The position numbers were made by a program, and so were the translations under genes. From positions 1-7,452 of the forward strand of contig JAIJLI010000091.1 in NCBI GenBank assembly GCA_022722495.1: DNA of 7,452 nt, given 5' to 3'. Below are positions 1 through 6,550 of this stretch, in pieces. This DNA is from Dialister sp. (lineage in GTDB: Bacteria; Bacillota; Negativicutes; Veillonellales; Dialisteraceae). Below the pieces are notes generated by a model. That model searched no databases. It saw nothing but the letters and a program-made list of their open reading frames with translations, and was not told the origin of the DNA. Each line of letters starts with the position of its first letter. The first letter of the stretch is position 1.

Positions 1-22
1 TATTATCTCTCATTCAGTTTCC

Positions 23-30
23 AAGGAGGT
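23..30 (+). promoter_or_regulatory. Ribosome binding site of the AGCS symporter gene
   Basis: The sequence AAGGAGGT is a near-perfect match to the anti-Shine-Dalgarno end of 16S rRNA. Only four bases separate GGAGG from the ATG at 34, slightly closer than the usual optimum. It supports the ATG at 34 as the start. Only 33 bases precede the gene here, so its promoter cannot be judged. Confidence 0.85.
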
Positions 31-33
31 ATC

Positions 34-1458
34 ATGGAAGCGCTCAACGCTATTGTTTCAGAAATCAATGGATTTCTCTGGTCCTCGGTGATCATCGTTC
101 TTCTGGTGGGTGCCGGATTCTACTTTACCGTCCGCACACGCGGCGTACAGATTCGCTATTTTACAAAAATGTTTTCTCTCATCACAGAGAGTGCCGGCAA
201 AAAGACCGCCGGCAATGAGATCTCCCCGTTTCAGGCCTTCTGTGTCAGCACGGCATCCCGTGTCGGCGTCGGCAATATTGCCGGCATCGCCATCGCTATC
301 ACAGCGGGCGGTCCGGGTGCGATTTTCTGGATGTGGTTCATCGCCATCATCGGCTCAGCGACAGGCTTCGTAGAAAGTACGCTTGGACAGATCTATAAAG
401 TCCCGCGCGAAGACGGCACCGGATTCCGCGGCGGCCCGGCTTACTACCTGAAAAATGGTCTCGGGCATGGTCTGTGGGCAACGATTTTTGCTATTCTGAT
501 CTCTGTCACCTATGGCATGATCTACAACTCCGTCCAGTCGAATACCATCGCACTCGCACTTTCCTCCTCTCTAGGACTTGACCGCATGCTCATCGGCGGT
601 GTCGTCACTGTCCTCGCTATGGCTGTCATCTTCGGCGGTATGGGCCGTATCGCCCGCGTCACGGAATGGATGGTCCCGATCATGGCCGGTATTTACATTT
701 TGATCACGCTTGGCATCATGCTTTTCAACATCACAGAAATGCCCCGCGTCTTTGGCATCATTTTCCGCGATGCTTTTGACTTCCAGGCAGTCTTTGGCGG
801 CGGCATGGGTGCTGCCGTCCTGACAGGCTTCAAGCGCGGCCTCTTCTCGAACGAGGCCGGCGAAGGCTCTGTACCGAATGCAGCAGCCACCGCAGACGCC
901 AGTCACCCGGCTGTGCAGGGTCTCATCCAGTCCTTCGGCGTCTATGTCGATACGCTCTTCATCTGCTCTGCTTCCGCATTCATCGTCCTCCTGACAGGCG
1001 ACTATACTTCGACCGGTCTCACCGGCATCGAGCTCATCCAGTGGGATCTTGCCCAGTACTTTGGCCAGATGGCTCCGAAAGCCGTCTCCATCCTGATCTT
1101 CCTCTTCGCCTTCACCTCCCTCATCGGTAACTACTACTATGGGGAGATCAATATCGGCCACCTGACCAAAAAGAAATGGCCGCTCAATCTTTTCCGCGTC
1201 TGCATCGCTGTCATGATCTTCTGGGGCTCTCTGGCTGACCTCCCGCTCGTCTGGAATCTCGCCGACCTCTTCATGGCTTTCATGGTACTGACAAACGTCA
1301 CTGCCATCCTCCTTCTCTTCCCGCAGGCCAATGCGTGCCTCAAAGATTATGAACGTCAGCTCAAGGAAGGCATTCAGACACCGCTCTTCCATAAAAATGT
1401 CCTCCCCAGCCAAAAAGGCATCTACTGGTGGGATGAGGAAAACAACTATAAAGAATAA
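34..1458 (+). CDS. Sodium:alanine/glycine symporter (AGCS family)
   Basis: This is an inner-membrane secondary transporter that imports alanine and/or glycine with Na+ (or H+), as known for the AGCS family. The 474-residue length is normal. Family hallmarks visible in the protein are the SPFQAF segment (64-69) running into ASRVGVGNIAG (about 74-84), GGPGAIFW (92-99), RGGPAYYL (132-139), and the signature GFKRGLFSNEAGEGS (265-279) followed by PNAAATA. Hydrophobic segments occur throughout, for example near 14-34, 96-112, 148-164, 186-202, 215-232, 303-321, 350-366, 387-402 and 408-429, and the C-terminal 40 residues are hydrophilic. The signature reads GEGSVPNAAATAD, where many relatives have a GxGSAPxAAAAA pattern; this is a mild variant. 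The ATG start follows a strong Shine-Dalgarno. The gene stands alone and ends at an intrinsic terminator, so it is probably monocistronic or last in its operon. Exact substrate and ion are not decidable from sequence. Confidence 0.93.
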   Translation: MEALNAIVSEINGFLWSSVIIVLLVGAGFYFTVRTRGVQIRYFTKMFSLITESAGKKTAGNEISPFQAFCVSTASRVGVGNIAGIAIAITAGGPGAIFWMWFIAIIGSATGFVESTLGQIYKVPREDGTGFRGGPAYYLKNGLGHGLWATIFAILISVTYGMIYNSVQSNTIALALSSSLGLDRMLIGGVVTVLAMAVIFGGMGRIARVTEWMVPIMAGIYILITLGIMLFNITEMPRVFGIIFRDAFDFQAVFGGGMGAAVLTGFKRGLFSNEAGEGSVPNAAATADASHPAVQGLIQSFGVYVDTLFICSASAFIVLLTGDYTSTGLTGIELIQWDLAQYFGQMAPKAVSILIFLFAFTSLIGNYYYGEINIGHLTKKKWPLNLFRVCIAVMIFWGSLADLPLVWNLADLFMAFMVLTNVTAILLLFPQANACLKDYERQLKEGIQTPLFHKNVLPSQKGIYWWDEENNYKE

Positions 1459-1468
1459 TCTGTATTTG

Positions 1469-1503
1469 AAAAACCGCGCTACCCTTCGGGAGCGCGGTTT
1501 TTT
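1469..1503 (+). terminator. Intrinsic terminator of the AGCS symporter gene
   Basis: A 12-bp stem pairs AAAAACCGCGCT (1469-1480) with AGCGCGGTTTTT (1491-1502). The loop region holds CCTTCGG, which can form a stable TTCG tetraloop closed by C-G. The right arm runs into a T-tract up to 1503. It lies 10 bases after the symporter stop codon. The left A-run gives weaker potential in the opposite direction as well. Confidence 0.93.
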
Positions 1504-1700
1504 ATCTTACGGATTGCTTCTTCTATCAAGCCCCCCTACAGAGGCTTCGGCTGTTTCCTGAATCGCACGGGTTCTTTGCATCCAGAAGCTATCATGGATC
1601 ACTGATGCCCAAAAGCGGCAAGGGACGCCTCCTGTCTTACCCAAGAGAAGCCTCAACGGACACCGGTCCCACGCGTTTATCGGCGGCTGACGATCCACGC
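1504..1700. other. Unassigned intergenic stretch without a supported gene
   Basis: This is the left part of the 554-base spacer between two convergent transcription units. Short open frames exist on both strands: a 63-codon minus frame at 1507-1698 and a plus frame entering from 1605. They overlap each other, neither resembles a protein family I recognise, and the plus frame runs straight through the hairpins downstream. I see no ribosome binding site worth trusting, no tRNA-like fold and no terminal inverted repeats of an insertion sequence. Its composition is as GC-balanced as the genes, not AT-rich as spacers often are. It could be a dispersed repeat or a decayed gene remnant, but nothing within the window decides this. 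Confidence 0.5.
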
Positions 1701-1752
1701 AAAAAGAGGGGCTGTGAAGAAATAAATCCTCATTTCTTCACAGCCCCTTTTT
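1701..1752. terminator. Near-symmetric, probably bidirectional intrinsic terminator
   Basis: GGGGCTGTGAAGAAAT (1708-1723) and ATTTCTTCACAGCCCC (1732-1747) form a perfect 16-bp stem around an 8-base loop. A TTTTT tract (1748-1752) follows on the plus strand, and AAAAA (1701-1705) gives the matching T-tract for minus-strand transcription. The structure sits between convergent genes. It can stop read-through from the symporter side, and it could also end the secF transcript arriving from the right, about 260 bases past the secF stop. I see no good terminator nearer to secF on the minus strand. Confidence 0.88.
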
Positions 1753-1767
1753 ACTTTGCTTTCATTT

Positions 1768-1788
1768 GGTTCAAGGTTCAGGGTTCAG
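1768..1788 (+). repeat. Three tandem GGTTCA heptamers
   Basis: GGTTCA recurs at 1768, 1775 and 1782 with an exact 7-base period; the seventh base is A, G and G. The array ends three bases before the hairpin at 1791-1812. Short tandem arrays like this change copy number by slippage. No function can be read from the sequence. Confidence 0.75.
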
Positions 1789-1790
1789 GT

Positions 1791-1812
1791 GGCGGCTTCG
1801 CCGCCTTTTTTT
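1791..1812 (+). terminator. Small GC-rich hairpin with a seven-T tract
   Basis: GGCGGC (1791-1796) pairs with GCCGCC (1800-1805) around a TTC loop, followed by TTTTTTT (1806-1812). The form is that of a plus-strand intrinsic terminator. No gene lies between this hairpin and the terminator at 1701-1752, so it is either a backup terminator or part of a repeated intergenic cassette. On the minus strand no T-tract follows the stem. Confidence 0.65.
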
Positions 1813-1837
1813 AGAAGATGGTATTCTCGTATCGCAG

Positions 1838-1871
1838 CCTTCCCCTCTAGGGGGAGGTGCCCGAAAGGGGC
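1838..1871. repeat. Tandem hairpin pair, possible dispersed intergenic repeat
   Basis: Two hairpins stand almost back to back. In the first, CCTTCCCC (1838-1845) pairs with GGGGGAGG (1850-1857, one T-G pair) around TCTA. In the second, GCCC (1859-1862) pairs within GGGGC (1867-1871, one extra G) around a GAAA tetraloop. No T-tract follows, so it is not an intrinsic terminator. From memory, similar C-rich/G-rich double hairpins recur in intergenic DNA of Firmicutes. That makes a REP-like element plausible, but a copy count in the genome is required to call it one. Confidence 0.5.
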
Positions 1872-2012
1872 GGATAGGATGACTATGGCATGAAAGATAG
1901 CTGGGATAAGGTTTCCCGGTCACTCCTATGAGAACTGCAAGTTCCCCGCGGCAGATGGAACGCGAAAATGAGATGATCGTTATTTCACATCGCCTTTTTT
2001 TATACCACCTAT

Positions 2013-2939
2013 TTATGCTTTCGATCTCTTTTCTTCGCGCGAAGACGCATTTCTAGAGCTGCCGGTATGTTCATGCCATGTGACCCACAGAGATGTCGCT
2101 ACGCACACAGAGGAGTAGGCCCCGGAGATGAAGCCGATCAGCATGACCAATGCAAAGTTTCTCGTGGTATCGCCGCCGAAGAAGTAGAGCGAAGCCACGC
2201 AGAAGAGCGTCGTAGTCAATGTATAGAGGGAACGACGGATGGTCTGATGAATGGAATCATTGGCCAGTTTCGCAAAGCTGTCCGTCCGGCGATGGGTATG
2301 AATGGCTTCACGAATACGGTCGAAGATGACGACAGATTCATTCATGGAGTAACCAAGGACCGTCAGGATCGCCGCAAGGAAGGATGCATCGACTTCCAGA
2401 TGGAAGAATGCAAAGACACCGAGCACCATCAGGATATCATGGCAGATCGCTACGATCGCAGACAGTGCGATACGGTGCTCAAAGCGGATAGACATATAGA
2501 GGATCATCGCGCCGAAGGATAGGATGACATTGAGAAGTGTATTCTTCGTGACCTCAGAACCGATCACGGCACCGACAGTCTCGATGCGCTTCACTTCGGC
2601 TTCGCCGACTTTATCCTTCACGTGAGAAACGACCGTCTGTGCTTCTTCAGCAGAGAGGTTTCTGGTACGGATGATGACGTCATCGCCGGACTCTCCCTGC
2701 ATGTTGCTGCCGGAAAGCTGAATGATCGCTGTTTCAAGACCATCCGCACGAAGTCCGTCACGCACCTCTTCTACCGTGACATTCTTGGGAAATGCCAGCT
2801 CCAGAATGGTGCCGCCTGTAAAATCAATCCCCCAGTTGAAACGGAAGAGGATGATGGACACAACGGAAAGAATGATCAGTAGTCCGGAAAAGCCGAACCA
2901 GATCTTTCGTTTGCCGATAAAATCAAAGCTGTTGAACAT
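2013..2939 (-). CDS. secF: Protein translocase subunit SecF
   Basis: SecF is a membrane subunit of the SecDF-YajC complex. The complex binds SecYEG and uses the proton gradient to pull exported proteins through the membrane late in translocation. The 308-residue length is typical of bacterial SecF. The N-terminal membrane segment (about 15-32) is followed by the family motif GIDFTGG (37-43), an extracytoplasmic domain (about 45-130), then five hydrophobic segments from about 133 to 287. The conserved HD pair sits at 167-168 and the GYSMNESVVIFDRIRE motif at 196-211. Here residue 201 is Glu, where most SecF proteins have Asp (NDT or similar). The hydrophilic C-terminus is Ser/Lys-rich. The ATG start shares its A with the last base of the secD stop (TAATG), and G-rich AAAGGGGG about 13 bases upstream can act as ribosome binding site. 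Translational coupling to secD is likely. It is the last gene of the minus-strand cluster. Confidence 0.96.
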   Translation of the reverse strand: MFNSFDFIGKRKIWFGFSGLLIILSVVSIILFRFNWGIDFTGGTILELAFPKNVTVEEVRDGLRADGLETAIIQLSGSNMQGESGDDVIIRTRNLSAEEAQTVVSHVKDKVGEAEVKRIETVGAVIGSEVTKNTLLNVILSFGAMILYMSIRFEHRIALSAIVAICHDILMVLGVFAFFHLEVDASFLAAILTVLGYSMNESVVIFDRIREAIHTHRRTDSFAKLANDSIHQTIRRSLYTLTTTLFCVASLYFFGGDTTRNFALVMLIGFISGAYSSVCVATSLWVTWHEHTGSSRNASSREEKRSKA

Positions 2940-4186
2940 TATCTATCGTACCCCCTTTTTCCGCCAAACCACCAGGGGTTATGGATCCAGTTCGCATCAA
3001 TGAGGAACATGAGCAGTGTACGGCTGACAGTAATCGCCGTGAACATGGATACAGCGACACCAAGGCCGAGCGAGAAGGCAAACCCCTTCACCGTCGCACT
3101 GCCCAGGAAGAAGAGGATGCAGGAGGTGATGATGACTGTCATATTCGCATCAAAGATGGTGACAAAGGCACGTTTGAAGCCGGACTGGACAGCCAGCCTA
3201 AGCAGCTTGCCGGATGCGATCTCTTCTTTGAATCGTTCAAAGATGAGAACATTCGCATCGACCGCCATACCGATGGACAGAATGACGCCCGCCACACTTG
3301 GAAGTGTCAGTGTCGCATGCAGCATATTCAGGATGCCCAGAAGGATGAGGACATACACAAGAAGCGCCACATCCGCGACAAAGCCGGCCATACGGTACAC
3401 GGCCAGCATAAAAATAATGACCAGAGAGAGACCGATGGTGAAAGCCACGACGGACTTATCCTTCGAATCCTGTCCAAGAGACGGACCAACGGTACGGACT
3501 TCCATGACGGAAACCTTGACCGGAAGCGCACCGCTTCGGAGAAGGATCGCAAGATCCTTCGCTTCTTCGAGCGTTCTCTGCCCCGTGATAACAGCGGAGC
3601 CGCCGGTGATGGCTTCATTGACGACCGGATTCATCAGGAGCTCTCCATCGAGATAGATGCCGATATGACGGCCGATATTCGCTGCAGTGAGGGCGCCGAA
3701 TTTCTTCCCCCCCTCATCGGAAAATTCCAGTGCAACGAGCGGCTGCTTGTTCTGCCCCATCTGTTCTTTGGCGTTTTTCAGGTCTTCCCCCGTCAGCTTG
3801 ACATTGCCTTCCTCATCCTTGAACTGGAGGACAGCGGTCTTGCCAATGGTTTCGATGGCCTTCTGCGGATCCTTTTCACCCGGCAGCTCGATGATGATAC
3901 GGTTCGCCCCTTCGCGCTGGATGATCGGTTCCGTCAGACCCATTTCATTGACACGCTTCTGCATGATATTGATGACTTGCGTGATCGCCTCATTGGTGAC
4001 CTTATTTTCTTCAGTATCCTCAGCCTGCATGACGATATGCGTACCGCCCTGCAAGTCAAGGCCCTGACGGATATGCCCGGCCAGCCAGCCTACGCTCACA
4101 AGGAAAATCCCGATAATGGCCGCGATAACGACCCAAAATCGGATGAGCGCGCCGCTTCTGACGCTGCTGTTCCTTTTCTTTTCCAA
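2939..4186 (-). CDS. secD: Protein translocase subunit SecD
   Basis: SecD is the larger membrane partner of SecF in the proton-driven accessory complex of SecYEG. The 415-residue form matches the compact SecD of Firmicutes, shorter than the roughly 615-residue enterobacterial protein. Visible parts are a membrane segment at about 15-34, the motif GLDLQGGTH (42-50), an extracytoplasmic P1 domain (about 55-225) including LPGEKDP (101-107) and RSGALPV (217-223), and five membrane segments from about 245 to 397. The motif GMAVDANVLIFERFKEE (306-322) contains Asp310, the conserved charged residue of transmembrane segment 4 implicated in proton movement. The start is TTG at 4186-4184. AGAGG (4195-4199) lies 8 bases upstream, and no in-frame ATG occurs before the first membrane segment. 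The gene begins four bases after the cyclo-ligase stop and its stop overlaps the secF start. Confidence 0.96.
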   Translation of the reverse strand: MEKKRNSSVRSGALIRFWVVIAAIIGIFLVSVGWLAGHIRQGLDLQGGTHIVMQAEDTEENKVTNEAITQVINIMQKRVNEMGLTEPIIQREGANRIIIELPGEKDPQKAIETIGKTAVLQFKDEEGNVKLTGEDLKNAKEQMGQNKQPLVALEFSDEGGKKFGALTAANIGRHIGIYLDGELLMNPVVNEAITGGSAVITGQRTLEEAKDLAILLRSGALPVKVSVMEVRTVGPSLGQDSKDKSVVAFTIGLSLVIIFMLAVYRMAGFVADVALLVYVLILLGILNMLHATLTLPSVAGVILSIGMAVDANVLIFERFKEEIASGKLLRLAVQSGFKRAFVTIFDANMTVIITSCILFFLGSATVKGFAFSLGLGVAVSMFTAITVSRTLLMFLIDANWIHNPWWFGGKRGYDR

Positions 4187-4190
4187 AACT

Positions 4191-4784
4191 TCAACCTCTT
4201 TTCGTGATGATACTTCGTTTCTCTGTAATGATACCGGCCATGCACTGGTCGAAAGGCTCTTTAGGGAGGAAATCTATGACTTGGAAATCCCACAGAGTCA
4301 TGATCCTTTTTTCATAGGAGATCTTTGCCAGATATCTGTCATAGTATCCGGCTCCCATCCCCAGACGCGCACCGCTCTCTGTCCCCGCAGTCCCCGGTAC
4401 CAAGACAAGATCAAGCATGTCCGGCGCTATGGCTTCATAGCCCTTGGGCAGATCCCGCAGGCCATACGGTCCTTGGATGAAATGCTCCATATCCATGAGC
4501 CGCCCCGCCTCCATCTGCTTTCCTGGCAGACATACAGGGATGTAGATCTCTTTCCCATCAGAAAGAGCACGGCGGATAAAAGGATCGAGATCGGCTTCTC
4601 CCTTCATAGAAAGATAAGCCATGATGCGATGGGCTTTCTGATAGACGGCTGACTCGCAGATCCGATCCGCCAGAGCGAGGCTCATAACTTCCATGTCAGT
4701 AGCAGAAAGAGCCCGCCGTAAGGCGAGCATCTTCTGGCGGATTTCCTTCTTCCGTGTCACGGAAGGAGTATCCGTCTCTATCAT
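4191..4784 (-). CDS. 5-formyltetrahydrofolate cyclo-ligase
   Basis: This is a cytoplasmic enzyme (EC 6.3.3.2; called MTHFS, YgfA/Fau or YqgN in other organisms). It uses ATP to convert 5-formyltetrahydrofolate to 5,10-methenyltetrahydrofolate, returning a stored folate to one-carbon metabolism. The 197-residue length is normal. The N-terminal basic helix RKKEIRQKM (11-19), SMKGEADLDPFI (59-70) and the signature around VPGTAGTESGARLGMGAGYYDRYL (129-152) fit the family, as does the ending PKEPFDQ...IITEKR. The signature differs mildly from the common form: GTESG stands where FDxxG is usual, and MGAGYYDR where the first glycine of GGGYYDR is usual. The glycine/YYDR core is kept, so I expect activity. 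The ATG overlaps the yajC stop (ATGA), with GAGG 7 bases upstream. Its position between yajC and secD is unexpected for a folate enzyme and may simply reflect co-expression with housekeeping genes. Confidence 0.93.
   Translation of the reverse strand: MIETDTPSVTRKKEIRQKMLALRRALSATDMEVMSLALADRICESAVYQKAHRIMAYLSMKGEADLDPFIRRALSDGKEIYIPVCLPGKQMEAGRLMDMEHFIQGPYGLRDLPKGYEAIAPDMLDLVLVPGTAGTESGARLGMGAGYYDRYLAKISYEKRIMTLWDFQVIDFLPKEPFDQCMAGIITEKRSIITKRG
4195..4199 (-). promoter_or_regulatory. Ribosome binding site that fixes the TTG start of secD
   Basis: On the minus strand this reads AGAGG, 8 bases before the TTG at 4186. It lies inside the last codons of the cyclo-ligase gene, so ribosomes finishing that gene stop right over the secD initiation site. 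This position supports TTG as the true start and suggests coupled translation. Confidence 0.75.
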
Positions 4785-5278
4785 TTCTTTTCCTCTTTTT
4801 TGTCTTTAGAAGCGTCTTTATCTTCGACCTCGACGACTTCCTCGACCACTTCTGTGCCGGCATCTTTCGGATCATCCACTTCGACGACCTCTTCCACCAC
4901 TTCGGTTTCCGGTTCGTCTTTGTGCTTGGTCTGATTCATGACCTGTTCTTCCGAAGCAGCACCCAGGGCTGCCGCACCGGCTTTCTTGGCGGTTTCTTCG
5001 TCGATGAGCTTCACATCACCGTGCTGAATAGCGGTCTTTTCTACCTTGATGACGACCTTCGGTGCGATCTCCAGCTCTACGTATTTGTCACGCAGTACTT
5101 TGATCGTCCCATGAATGCCTCCAGCCGTTACTACATGATCCCCTTTTCTCAGGGACATCAGGAAACGACCTCTTTCCACCTTCAGCTTCTGCTGCGGGCG
5201 ATACATGAAGAAATACATAATACCGACCAACACCAGAAATGGCCATGCCAGACTGACGAAATTCATTACCTGTTCCAT
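4781..5278 (-). CDS. yajC: Preprotein translocase subunit YajC with a long acidic C-terminal tail
   Basis: YajC is a small single-pass membrane protein that associates with SecD and SecF at the SecYEG channel. I take the ATG at 5278 (165 residues). GGAGG (5287-5291) lies 8 bases before it, whereas the in-frame TTG at 5296 lies upstream of that site. One membrane segment (about 8-26) is followed by the characteristic YRPQQK (26-31) and the small cytoplasmic core LRKGDHVVTAGGIHGTI (43-59) through about residue 92. Typical YajC proteins are about 85-115 residues. The extra 70 or so residues form a charged tail, first Ala-rich (99-109), then acidic with TEVVEEVVEV occurring twice (125-134 and 142-151) in a 17-residue repeat, ending in a Lys/Glu cluster. 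The tail is probably disordered or extended and its role is unknown. The stop overlaps the cyclo-ligase ATG, so translation is likely coupled. Confidence 0.94.
   Translation of the reverse strand: MEQVMNFVSLAWPFLVLVGIMYFFMYRPQQKLKVERGRFLMSLRKGDHVVTAGGIHGTIKVLRDKYVELEIAPKVVIKVEKTAIQHGDVKLIDEETAKKAGAAALGAASEEQVMNQTKHKDEPETEVVEEVVEVDDPKDAGTEVVEEVVEVEDKDASKDKKEEKK
4826..4906 (-). repeat. Two-copy 51-base repeat coding the YajC tail
   Basis: Thirty-base segments at 4826-4855 and 4877-4906 both encode TEVVEEVVEV, set 51 bases apart. The amino-acid units are identical over ten residues, but several third codon positions differ (for example GAC against CAC and GAC against CCA on the plus strand). 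The duplication is therefore not recent, or selection has kept the protein sequence. The following seven residues of each unit (DDPKDAG and EDKDAS) are similar but diverged. Confidence 0.85.
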
Positions 5279-5286
5279 TTGATTCA

Positions 5287-5291
5287 CCTCC
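5287..5291 (-). promoter_or_regulatory. Ribosome binding site that decides the yajC start
   Basis: On the minus strand this reads GGAGG, 8 bases before the ATG at 5278. The in-frame TTG at 5296 lies upstream of it and would leave this site inside the coding region. The shorter 165-residue YajC is therefore preferred over a 171-residue version. Confidence 0.88.
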
Positions 5292-5292
5292 G

Positions 5293-5327
5293 TCAAATCA
5301 TATGGTATTTATTTTACCATACTTTGA
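5293..5327 (-). promoter_or_regulatory. Inverted repeat in the yajC leader
   Basis: TATGGTA (5301-5307) and TACCATA (5315-5321) form a perfect 7-bp dyad around TTTATTT. A second pairing of TCAAA (5293-5297) with TTTGA (5323-5327) extends it past a small internal loop. No T-tract follows on the minus strand, so it is not a standard terminator. It lies immediately upstream of the yajC ribosome binding site and overlaps a possible -10 box. It could be a protein operator or an RNA hairpin that influences initiation. Confidence 0.6.
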
Positions 5328-5365
5328 TGATTGTTGTCTGTAGTTATTTTCTAATTATGTGTCAA
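5311..5365 (-). promoter_or_regulatory. Possible internal promoter(s) for the yajC-secF genes
   Basis: Two weak sigma-70-type candidates occur in this AT-rich gap. One has a perfect TTGACA (5365-5360) with a poor TACAGA (5342-5337) after 17 bases. The other has CAGACA (5340-5335) and a good TAAAAT (5316-5311) after 18 bases, and would start transcription inside the leader dyad, about 25 bases before yajC. The gap has no terminator, so read-through from tgt is also possible. Confidence 0.4.
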
Positions 5366-5387
5366 AATGTTGTAAAGAGAGCTGAGA

Positions 5388-6509
<1,122 letters not shown>

Positions 6510-6550
6510 TTATGATGTCTAAAAGATAGTTGATTAAATTCAGCGTTTCC

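Noticed and set aside
571..1413. A 280-codon open frame on the minus strand opposite the symporter gene
   Set aside because: Its Asp/Glu-rich, low-information sequence is the antisense image of the hydrophobic symporter codons.
1507..1698. A 63-codon open frame on the minus strand between the convergent operons
   Set aside because: It has no ribosome binding site worth trusting, no recognisable domain, and competes with an equally long open frame on the plus strand. I describe the region as unassigned.
1605..1814. A 69-codon open frame on the plus strand
   Set aside because: It runs straight through two terminator-like hairpins and the heptamer array, which makes a real protein very unlikely.
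1932..1944. GAACT-GCA-AGTTC hairpin as a terminator for secF
   Set aside because: It has only five base pairs and no T-tract on either strand, so it is too weak to call.
2981..4207. A 408-codon open frame on the plus strand opposite secD
   Set aside because: It is a composition-driven shadow of secD, very rich in Asp, His and Arg with no domain, whereas the secD frame matches its family along its full length.
5301..5321. The yajC leader dyad as an intrinsic terminator of tgt
   Set aside because: The stem is AU-rich and no T-run follows on the minus strand.
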